DNA of 64,000 bases from Gammaproteobacteria bacterium (GTDB lineage Bacteria; Pseudomonadota; Gammaproteobacteria; CAISUE01), in assembly GCA_021156105.1 (NCBI GenBank), contig JAJNBD010000010.1, positions 20,870 through 84,869 of the forward strand. The letters are read 5' to 3'. The position numbers and the translations under genes are program-made. This document shows, one piece after another, positions 54,630 to 62,136 of the stretch. The notes under the pieces are model-generated. The model was given only the letters and a program-made list of their open reading frames with translations, was not told the DNA's origin and searched no databases. Numbering within the stretch: position 1 is the stretch's first letter; every line of letters begins with the position of its first letter.

Positions 54630-55136
54630 TTACTTCACTGCTGGTAGTGGAGGAGAAACTGATCCTGCTACAATAAATTGAACTTCAAAAACACCCTCAG
54701 TACCAGACGCCGCTAAAGCGCCATCACTTTGTCCTTTTACGTTCTTGACTGCACGTATCGTAGCTGGCAATCTTGCTGCTTTTAAAGCTGCTTTTAAGTC
54801 CTGATACTCCTCTGCAGTAACATAACCCTTTAGAGGCACAAAGAAAGCATTTACAGTGCCATCACTCACTGTGATAGGCCGCACGAATTCAGCTGCATAC
54901 TTAGGAGCGCGTTTTTTTAAAGTAGCATAATCCACCGGAGAAATCACTAGCACATCAAAGGGATCATTCGCCCCTTGCACTGTCACCACATCGCCAATTT
55001 TAGCTCTTAACGCCGTTAGCTCTACTCGTCCATCTGGTTCTTTAACCATTGTGCTATCAAAAACCTTCTCAGCGAATACATTTGAAACAGCTAATAAAGC
55101 TGTTAATAACAAGGCTGTTTTCTTCAAGGTTTTCAT
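54630..55136 (-). CDS. Exported protein of unknown function
   Basis: Not recognised. About 168 residues starting at an ATG with AAGGAGAG just upstream, which fixes the start at 55136 rather than 55220. A signal peptide (KTLKKTALLLTALLAVSNVFA) is followed by a beta-rich domain with no cysteine and no named motif. Located just downstream of the aceE hairpin on the same strand. Function unknown. Confidence 0.75.
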   Translation of the reverse strand: MKTLKKTALLLTALLAVSNVFAEKVFDSTMVKEPDGRVELTALRAKIGDVVTVQGANDPFDVLVISPVDYATLKKRAPKYAAEFVRPITVSDGTVNAFFVPLKGYVTAEEYQDLKAALKAARLPATIRAVKNVKGQSDGALAASGTEGVFEVQFIVAGSVSPPLPAVK

Positions 55137-55267
55137 TCCATCTCTCCTTAGTTTAAAGTTAAAAAAATCTATTACTTCATTAATGGTTTTTCTTGTCAGT
55201 TTACTATAAATTTGGCTCAAACTGTTGGCTTTTTACTAGGCAGACCTTTACCTACCCTGGCACAGCC

Positions 55268-55300
55268 CCGTATGCCTTTGCGAAGAGCAAGGGCATACGG
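55268..55300 (-). terminator. Hairpin downstream of aceE
   Basis: CCGTATGCC (55268-55276) and GGCATACGG (55292-55300), with an inner TTGC/GCAA pair, form a stable stem eight bases past the aceE stop. There is no T-run. It probably separates aceE from the downstream exported-protein gene. Confidence 0.6.
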
Positions 55301-55307
55301 CAATCAA

Positions 55308-57980
55308 TTAAACAGAAGTTGGAATCGGTTTATCTGGATTCAAACCTAAATTTTTAATGGCTTTTGCAACCTCTTTCGCATCTAAAGCACCTTCATCGGC
55401 TAAAGCTTTTAAAGTTGCCACCACGATATAACGATGATCAACCTCGAAGAAATCACGTAAATGTTCCCGCGTATCCGAGCGGCCAAAACCATCGGTGCCT
55501 AATACCGTATAAGAGCCTGGTACAAATTGACGGATTTGGTCCGCATACGCTTTCATGTAATCCGTTGCAGCAATCACAGGGCCAGAAGCTTTTGCTAAAC
55601 ATTGTGTCACATAAGGCACTTTAGCTTTTTGTGTTGGGTGGAACATATTTTCACGCACACAAGCTAAACCTTCACGGCCTAATTCTGTGAAACTTGTCAC
55701 ACTCCAAACATCCACTGCTACGCCATAATCTTTTTCTAAAATTTCAGCGGCTTTTTCAACTTCGCGCAAGATAGTCCCACCACCTAATAATTGCGCATGA
55801 AACTTGGCTTTTTTAGCGGTTGAATGCTTCAAACGATACATGCCGCGCAAAATACCTTCTTCAACCCCTTCTGGCATTTTAGGCTGAACATAATTTTCAT
55901 TCATCAAGGTTAGATAAAAATAAACATTCTCCCCTTTCTCGAACATGCGTTCCAAACCATGGCGAATAATCACCGCCAACTCATAAGCATAACAAGGATC
56001 GTAAGCAATACAATTTGGAATAGTGGCTGCAAGCAATAAATTATGACCATCTTGGTGCTGCAGACCTTCACCTGCCAAAGTGGTACGGCCAGCCGTTGCA
56101 CCTAATAAAAAGCCACGCACTTGCATATCGCCTGCTGCCCAAGCTAAATCCCCTACTCGCTGGAAACCAAACATTGAGTAGTAAATGTAAAAAGGGATCA
56201 TCGGCAAGCCAGACACGCTATAAGAATTACCAGCGGCCATCCAAGTGCTCATAGCACCTGCTTCGTTAATACCTTCTTCCATCAATTGCCCATCTGTTGA
56301 TTCATGATAACTTGCCAATTGATCAGCATCGACTGGGCGATATTTTTGCGGAACGGCAGAAAAGATACCGATTTGCTTAAACAAAGCTTCCATACCAAAA
56401 GTGCGCGATTCATCTGGCACCACGGGAACAATATGTTTACCTAAGTTTTTATCTTTTAATAGCACATTCAACATGCGCACAAAAGCCATGGTCGTCGATA
56501 TTTGCCGCTCGCCTGTTCCATCTAGCATCGCTTGGAAGGCATCCAATTTAGGCGCAGGCAGAGAAATTAATTTATGTTCACGCTTAGGCAAATATCCACC
56601 TAATTGCTCGCGCTGATGCTTGAGGTATTGGATTTCTAAACTATTCTCTGCGGGTTTATACAGCGGATATTCTTCTAATTTGTCATCTGTCACTGGGATA
56701 TGGAAGCGATCGCGAAACTCTTTTAAAGCCTCTAAATCCATTTTCTTTTGCTGATGGGTAATATTTTTTGCTTCACCTGCACGCTCACCCATGCCATAGC
56801 CTTTAACAGTTTTTGCTAAAACAACCGTTGGTTGGCCTTTATGATTTACAGCGGCATGATAAGCAGAATAAATTTTTGCTGAATCATGTCCACCGCGGCG
56901 TAAACGCCAAATTTCATCATCCGACATATCGGCGACTAATGCCGCTGTTTCAGGATACTTACCAAAGAAATGTTCACGAATATAAGCGCCATGCTTAGCA
57001 CGATAATTCTGATAATCGCCATCAACTGCTTCATTCATGCGCTGGATCAGTTTACCAGATTGATCTTTTTCTAATAATGCGTCCCATTGACGCCCCCAAA
57101 CTACTTTAAGTACATTCCAGCCTGCACCACGGAACAGGGATTCTAATACTTGAATAATTTTACTATTACCTAGCACTGGGCCATCTAAGCGCTGTAAATT
57201 ACAGTTAACAACAAAAATTAAATTATCCAAACCTTCCCGAGCGGCAAAACTTAATGCGCCTAAGGTTTCGACTTCATCACATTCGCCATCACCTAAAAAT
57301 GCCCAAACTTTTCGCCCTTCTGTATTGGCCAAGCCTCGATTATGCAAATATTTCAAAAAGCGCGCTTGATAAATGGCTTGTAATGGTCCAAGCCCCATTG
57401 AGACTGTTGGGAATTGCCAAAAATCCGGCATGAGATAAGGGTGCGGGTAAGAAGAAAGCCCCTTCCCACCAACCTCTTGGCGAAAATAGCTGAGTTGCTC
57501 TTCCGTTAAGCGGCCTTCTAAAAAAGCACGACCATAAATTCCTGGAGAAGAATGGCCTTGGATATAAAGCAAATCGCCACCAAAATCTTCGGTTTTTGCT
57601 TGAAAGAAATGGTTAAAGCCTACTTCATACAAAGAAGAAGCGGAAGCATAAGTGGAAAGATGCCCGCCTAATTCAGGATATTTTTTGCCCGCGCGCAGTA
57701 CCATCATTGCCGCATTCCAACGAATGCTTGAAGCAATTTTATGTTCTAAATTTTCATCGCCAGGATATTTAGGTTCTCGGCGAAAATCAATCGTGTTAAT
57801 GTAAGGAGTAACACGCGCAAAATTCACCCCTTCACGCGAAGCATAGGCGGTTAAGCGATGCAATAAGTATTCAGCACGCTCTTTTCCTTCATGTTTAATA
57901 ATTGCTTTTAATGCATCAAGCCATTCACGTGTTTCAGTAGGATCAAAATCTGCTTGTGGAGTAAATAAGTCGTCACGCAT
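55308..57980 (-). CDS. aceE: Pyruvate dehydrogenase E1 component (homodimeric)
   Basis: An 890-residue thiamine diphosphate enzyme that decarboxylates pyruvate for acetyl-CoA synthesis. The ThDP motif is GDGECDE to NCNLQ (the GDG-N pattern). The sequence is typical of the gammaproteobacterial homodimeric E1 (GHSSPGIYGRAFLEGR, AGRTTLAGEGLQHQDGH). aceF and lpd, which nearly always follow aceE, are not downstream here; a hairpin and exported-protein genes are. ampE is directly upstream on the same strand. Confidence 0.97.
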   Translation of the reverse strand: MRDDLFTPQADFDPTETREWLDALKAIIKHEGKERAEYLLHRLTAYASREGVNFARVTPYINTIDFRREPKYPGDENLEHKIASSIRWNAAMMVLRAGKKYPELGGHLSTYASASSLYEVGFNHFFQAKTEDFGGDLLYIQGHSSPGIYGRAFLEGRLTEEQLSYFRQEVGGKGLSSYPHPYLMPDFWQFPTVSMGLGPLQAIYQARFLKYLHNRGLANTEGRKVWAFLGDGECDEVETLGALSFAAREGLDNLIFVVNCNLQRLDGPVLGNSKIIQVLESLFRGAGWNVLKVVWGRQWDALLEKDQSGKLIQRMNEAVDGDYQNYRAKHGAYIREHFFGKYPETAALVADMSDDEIWRLRRGGHDSAKIYSAYHAAVNHKGQPTVVLAKTVKGYGMGERAGEAKNITHQQKKMDLEALKEFRDRFHIPVTDDKLEEYPLYKPAENSLEIQYLKHQREQLGGYLPKREHKLISLPAPKLDAFQAMLDGTGERQISTTMAFVRMLNVLLKDKNLGKHIVPVVPDESRTFGMEALFKQIGIFSAVPQKYRPVDADQLASYHESTDGQLMEEGINEAGAMSTWMAAGNSYSVSGLPMIPFYIYYSMFGFQRVGDLAWAAGDMQVRGFLLGATAGRTTLAGEGLQHQDGHNLLLAATIPNCIAYDPCYAYELAVIIRHGLERMFEKGENVYFYLTLMNENYVQPKMPEGVEEGILRGMYRLKHSTAKKAKFHAQLLGGGTILREVEKAAEILEKDYGVAVDVWSVTSFTELGREGLACVRENMFHPTQKAKVPYVTQCLAKASGPVIAATDYMKAYADQIRQFVPGSYTVLGTDGFGRSDTREHLRDFFEVDHRYIVVATLKALADEGALDAKEVAKAIKNLGLNPDKPIPTSV

Positions 57981-58046
57981 TTTTCTTTTCTCAAATAATT
58001 AACGAGTAAAATAGCATAAACACTGCGCCTCTATGCCATGATTTTT

Positions 58047-58808
58047 TTAAACAATTAGCCAACCCAATAAAGCCAGGAGCAAATACAAAACAGTTAATAG
58101 CACTAAAGCATCTCGCACTAATCGCTGGATATTAGCAACAACGCCATCTTCACCTCTTTGCATTACACTTGCCATTGCACAGCATTGTAAAATGTATTGA
58201 TTATATCGAGTACCTACACCAATAAATTCACCAATAACCTTTAGCCCTTGACTGAAATTGCCTGCCACGGCGTAAGCAAACGCTAAAATACGCGCTGGTA
58301 TCCAAGCCAAAACTTCTAACCAACTGCGGGCTTCATTTTGCCAACGTGAATTTTGCTGTAAATAAGCGAGCATCGTGTAAAGCGTTAAACCAAAAACACC
58401 AAAAATTAAATACCAAAATACAGGCGCAACCAAACGATAATTAGCTTGCCAAACATTAGCCGACAATTGATTAAGGCTGACTTTATCAAGATGATTAGGA
58501 ATATAGCTAATATTTAATACGCCAAATTCAAAATTATTTAATGCGTGTACACATAATAAAAGCACACAGCTTTGGAAAATAAAACCAACAACGCCAAAAC
58601 CACAAACCAAAGCAAGCAGATTAAAAATAATTGCAAAGCTTAAAGCAACAAAAATAAACCCTGTATTACGCATATACCACGCGCGTTGATAAAGCGCTTT
58701 ATCGACTAAGCCAACATATTGCGGAAGCAGCGCAAAACGATTTAACCATGGATTTACGATAGGCAAGCGCCAGGAAAGGAGTAAGACTAAAAAGCAGAGC
58801 AATTTCAT
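58047..58808 (-). CDS. ampE: AmpE-like inner-membrane protein
   Basis: A 253-residue protein with about four or five helices. The middle part PVFWYLIFGVFGLTLY then LAWIPARILAFAYAVAGNF is the AmpE/CobD-like signature. In enterobacteria ampE forms an operon with ampD and is involved in beta-lactamase induction. Here ampD is 26 kb away. It sits directly upstream of aceE, reminiscent of the ampDE-aroP-pdhR-aceEF region of E. coli with the intervening genes removed. Confidence 0.82.
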   Translation of the reverse strand: MKLLCFLVLLLSWRLPIVNPWLNRFALLPQYVGLVDKALYQRAWYMRNTGFIFVALSFAIIFNLLALVCGFGVVGFIFQSCVLLLCVHALNNFEFGVLNISYIPNHLDKVSLNQLSANVWQANYRLVAPVFWYLIFGVFGLTLYTMLAYLQQNSRWQNEARSWLEVLAWIPARILAFAYAVAGNFSQGLKVIGEFIGVGTRYNQYILQCCAMASVMQRGEDGVVANIQRLVRDALVLLTVLYLLLALLGWLIV

Positions 58809-59105
58809 ATTGGCGAGAAAAATGTATTAAAATAAGCGCGCTTAAATCGGTTTATTGAAAAATAAGTTTTTTCAAACGTTTCAAAGCACAATAATATGGT
58901 AACATTTTAACGTATTTAACTGGCCGCATAAAGACTAGGACACGTTTACAATTTGCTAGGCTAAGACAGAAAACCTTGGCTTTCGAGGGGCGTAGCAGAA
59001 CATACGTGCCTGGTAGCGAACAAAAGCCCCAGAATCAACGTTTTATGATGGCATAACGGAATGGTAAATATACCCTAGGGTCACAGCTTAAAGGTGAAAT
59101 AAATA
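58809..59105 (+). other. Possible structured leader upstream of the adaptor gene
   Basis: A 297-base gap between divergent genes. GGGGC (58987-58991) can pair with GCCCC (59026-59030), and GGCTTT (58978-58983) with AAAGCC (59023-59028), giving alternative hairpins. The GC content is higher than in neighbouring gaps. I do not recognise a known riboswitch or sRNA. Confidence 0.35.
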
Positions 59106-60221
59106 ATGGAAGAAATGAAAACTCCTTGGTACCGCAGTAAAAATTTATGGGCCATCTTTATTGCTATTGTTGCAATTTTTTTAGCTTACCATTGGTATGA
59201 ACCAACAACCAAGCGCCCTCTCATTCCCGTGAGCGTTTCTGCCGTAATCGTGAGAGATATTGTACCCAGCGTAGAGGCAGTTGGCTCGATTGCCACTGAA
59301 AATAGCGTTAATATCCAATCCCAAATTTCAGGCCAAATTACTAAAATTCCCGCCCAGCCAGGTCAAGAAGTTAAAGCAGGTGACTTACTCTTTGTGATTG
59401 ACCCTCGTCCTTTTCAAGCGCAAGTTGATCAAGCCACAGCGACTTTGTTAAAAGATAAGGCCGCCGCAGATAATGCGAAAGATGATTTAGCACGTTATGT
59501 GAAATTAGCCAAAAAAGGCTATATTTCCAAAGAGCTTTATGAACAAACTAAAAGCAACGCCGATAGCGCTAAAGCTTTAGTCGAAGCGGATAAAGCAGCC
59601 TTAGCAAACGCTCAAGTACAATTAAGTTATACGCAAATTCGCGCCCCAATTAGCGGACGCTTAAGCGATATTAACCCCAATGAAGGCGACTTAACCACAG
59701 CAAATAGCACGCCCCCTTTAACCACCATCAATCAATTTTCACCCATTGATGCAGCTTTTAGCGTTCCAACTGCTAGTTTGCCTAGCATCTTAGCCGCGCA
59801 AAAAGCTAGCCCGCTTACGGTTACCGCTATCCCGGATGTTGATAAAAGTCTTCATGCTCAAGGCAAGCTTTATTTTATTAATAACCAAATTGACTCAACC
59901 ACCGGCACAATTAATATGAAAGCTGCTTTTGCCAATACCGATGAAAAGCTTTGGCCAGGCGAATTTGTGCATGTTTACTTAAACTTACCCACTATTCCTC
60001 ATGCACTTCTTGTCCCTACCATTGCATTACAGCAAGACCAGCAACAACAATACTATGCTTATGTGGTTGATCAAAAAAATCACGCTCGGCGGAAGAGCGT
60101 CAATGTTGGCATTGTACAAGGTGATTTAACGCAAATCGTATCAGGCTTAACCGCTAATGACAAAGTTATTACTCAAGGCCAATTCCAAATCACCGATGGC
60201 AGCCAAGTAAAAATCAACTAA
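59106..60221 (+). CDS. RND-type periplasmic adaptor (MdtA/AcrA-like), without adjacent pump
   Basis: A 371-residue membrane fusion protein. One N-terminal helix (LWAIFIAIVAIFLAYHW) is followed by the lipoyl domain (VGSIATENSVNIQSQISGQI), a coiled-coil hairpin, beta-barrel (FSPIDAAFSVP) and membrane-proximal domain with YVVDQ and VNVG. It resembles MdtA. An RND pump gene normally follows directly; here the next gene encodes an unrelated DUF1189 protein. It may serve a pump encoded elsewhere. Confidence 0.88.
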   Translation: MEEMKTPWYRSKNLWAIFIAIVAIFLAYHWYEPTTKRPLIPVSVSAVIVRDIVPSVEAVGSIATENSVNIQSQISGQITKIPAQPGQEVKAGDLLFVIDPRPFQAQVDQATATLLKDKAAADNAKDDLARYVKLAKKGYISKELYEQTKSNADSAKALVEADKAALANAQVQLSYTQIRAPISGRLSDINPNEGDLTTANSTPPLTTINQFSPIDAAFSVPTASLPSILAAQKASPLTVTAIPDVDKSLHAQGKLYFINNQIDSTTGTINMKAAFANTDEKLWPGEFVHVYLNLPTIPHALLVPTIALQQDQQQQYYAYVVDQKNHARRKSVNVGIVQGDLTQIVSGLTANDKVITQGQFQITDGSQVKIN

Positions 60222-60258
60222 AGTCAACAAACGGGGTCAGGCCCCATTTGTTGACTTT
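60220..60258 (+). terminator. Strong hairpin after the adaptor gene
   Basis: AAAGTCAACAAA with GGGG (60220-60236) pairs with CCCC and TTTGTTGACTTT (60242-60258), broken by one C-A mismatch, around a five-base loop. It overlaps the stop codon. It can work as a terminator; its GGGGTCAGGCCCC core also looks like a known type of dispersed palindrome (see findings). Confidence 0.7.
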
Positions 60259-60340
60259 CAATAAACGGAGCCTCCTCCCGTCATTGCAGAGAAGTTAAAA
60301 AACCGCTACCATTTAATCGCAAAACTAAGGAGCTTAAACC

Positions 60341-61159
60341 ATGCGTGAAAATAGTATTTTTTCAGCCCTATGGAAATCTTTTTATAGTCAATCTTTATAC
60401 CGAGATATTCGTCGTAATTGGCGTTTTTCTGTTGTAGGCTATGTCTTTATTTTAGTGATTATTTATACCGCAATCGCCGCTTCTCTTGAAGCTGGGAAGC
60501 TCAATAAATATTTCGAAAACTGTGTTTCCAGCGTATTAGCTCAGATTCCTACAGGAAAGATCGTAAATGGCAAAATGTCTATCGAGCAAGCTTCTCCTTA
60601 TACCGTTTATTATCAAGAAAAGGATAAACCACAACAAGTGTTTGCCATTTTTGACATGACGAATAAAACACCCGCGGGCTACCAAGATGCTTTCTCAATC
60701 TTTCATTCGGATGGCTACTTTTACGATACCACACCACAGGCTGAAAGGAATGCGGCTAAAGAGCCCCCTAAAACAATCAGCTATACTTTTCATAGCTACC
60801 CCAATCAAGGCAGTATTAGCTTTTCAGCAACACAAGCACAAGATATTGCCAACAAGTTCAAACATCTTTTAACGCCGGCGCTTTTTCTTAGCCTAGCCAT
60901 TTTGATGTTAATTCTTAAATTCTGCCAACCAATTTTCTATGCCTTAATTGGCTTAATTTTTGGTGGCCTTGTTAAAATCCATCTCACCTATGGAGAAGCT
61001 TATCGCTTAGCCATTATTGCTTCAACGCCAGCATTTATTTTAATCTCTATAGGCAAATTCCTTTTCCCCATACCACACCCTTGGTGGATCGCATTTATCC
61101 TCGAAATGATTTATCTTTATTTTGCCGTATATTCTAATCGCCAAGGCAGCAGTATATGA
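60341..61159 (+). CDS. DUF1189 family membrane protein
   Basis: A 272-residue protein with one N-terminal helix (about 30-48), a soluble loop of about 120 residues and a C-terminal group of four helices (about 180-265). This layout and the N-terminal SFYSQSLYRDIRRNW match the DUF1189 family. The function is unknown. Its end overlaps the start of the CoA-transferase gene by four bases, indicating coupling. Confidence 0.75.
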   Translation: MRENSIFSALWKSFYSQSLYRDIRRNWRFSVVGYVFILVIIYTAIAASLEAGKLNKYFENCVSSVLAQIPTGKIVNGKMSIEQASPYTVYYQEKDKPQQVFAIFDMTNKTPAGYQDAFSIFHSDGYFYDTTPQAERNAAKEPPKTISYTFHSYPNQGSISFSATQAQDIANKFKHLLTPALFLSLAILMLILKFCQPIFYALIGLIFGGLVKIHLTYGEAYRLAIIASTPAFILISIGKFLFPIPHPWWIAFILEMIYLYFAVYSNRQGSSI

Positions 61160-61851
61160 GTGGATTTCACAAAGTTGTACAAACTTATCAAGAAGCACTA
61201 GCTGGTATCCAAAGCGGCATGACCCTCATGATTGGTGGCTTCGGCCTCTGCGGCATCCCTGAGGGTTTGATTAAACATGTTTATGACTTAGGCATTAACG
61301 ATCTTACTTGCATTTCAAACAATGCTGGTGTTGATGGCTTTGGCCTGGGCCTTTGGCTAGAAAAACGTCAAATTAAAAAAATTTATGCGTCCTATGTAGG
61401 GGAAAATGCCTTATTTGAAAAGTTGATGATGACGGGCGAGTTAGAAGTAGAACTTACCCCGCAAGGAACTTTAGCAGAAAAAATTCGTGCTGGCGGCGCA
61501 GGCATCCCTGCTTTTTTCACCGCAACAGGCGTTGGCACTTTAGTTGCAAAAGACAAAGAAGAGCGTGAGTTTGAGGGGCGTCGTTATATTATGGAGAAAA
61601 GTTTAACCGCAGATTTCGCATTGATCCGCGCTTGGAAAGCTGATACGATGGGCAACTTAATTTACCGTGATACCGCGCGGAACTTTAACCCAATGATGGC
61701 CACCGCAGGAAAGATCACAGTTGCTGAAGTAGAAGAAATTGTTGAACCTGGTGAACTTGATCCTAATTTTATTCACACGCCAGGCATTTACGTTAACCGC
61801 GTGATCAAAGCAACGTTTGAAAAACGCATTGAAAAGCGCACGACCCGATAA
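61156..61851 (+). CDS. scoA: 3-oxoacid CoA-transferase subunit A, without subunit B
   Basis: A 231-residue subunit A of succinyl-CoA:3-ketoacid CoA-transferase. GGFGLCGIPEGLI is the family signature 1 (about residues 28-40); GAGIPAFFTATGVGT and NFNPMMATAGKITVAEVEEIVEPG are standard further on. Subunit B, which carries the catalytic glutamate and nearly always follows, is absent: the next gene is a small lipoprotein. Alone it should be inactive. It could be paired with a distant scoB, or be a remnant. ATG overlaps the DUF1189 stop. Confidence 0.92.
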   Translation: MSGFHKVVQTYQEALAGIQSGMTLMIGGFGLCGIPEGLIKHVYDLGINDLTCISNNAGVDGFGLGLWLEKRQIKKIYASYVGENALFEKLMMTGELEVELTPQGTLAEKIRAGGAGIPAFFTATGVGTLVAKDKEEREFEGRRYIMEKSLTADFALIRAWKADTMGNLIYRDTARNFNPMMATAGKITVAEVEEIVEPGELDPNFIHTPGIYVNRVIKATFEKRIEKRTTR

Positions 61852-61865
61852 CCACAGGAGACATT

Positions 61866-62066
61866 ATGATGAAATATTTATTAACTGCTCTTTGCATTCT
61901 TAGCCTTAGCGCCTGCACTTTGCACAAAGTCACTGATAAACAACAATTATGCGATCAAGCAAAACGTCAAGAAGTGTTAAATAACACTAGCCCAAGCATT
62001 GACTCTTATTATTTAACCAGTGCGCAAAAAGCAAAATTAGACCAACAAATTAAAGATAATTGCTAA
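61866..62066 (+). CDS. Small lipoprotein of unknown function
   Basis: Not recognised. The 66-residue product has a lipoprotein signal peptide with lipobox L-S-A-C (Cys17). The mature part is about 50 residues, with cysteines at its start and end (LCDQAKRQE and KDNC). The ribosome site CAGGAG precedes the ATG. It lies 14 bases after scoA. Homologues of this small size are common as envelope lipoproteins; function unknown. Confidence 0.75.
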   Translation: MMKYLLTALCILSLSACTLHKVTDKQQLCDQAKRQEVLNNTSPSIDSYYLTSAQKAKLDQQIKDNC

Positions 62067-62078
62067 GCTTCTTTTAGC

Positions 62079-62112
62079 AATGTGCATTCTTGCGCTAGCA
62101 AGAATGCACATT
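62079..62112. terminator. Bidirectional hairpin terminator
   Basis: Perfect 15-base arms (62079-62093 and 62098-62112; TGTGCATTCTTGC and its complement) enclose a four-base loop between the convergent lipoprotein and EEP-like genes. Confidence 0.75.
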
Positions 62113-62136
62113 TACTACGCTCAAAATCCTCAAAAG

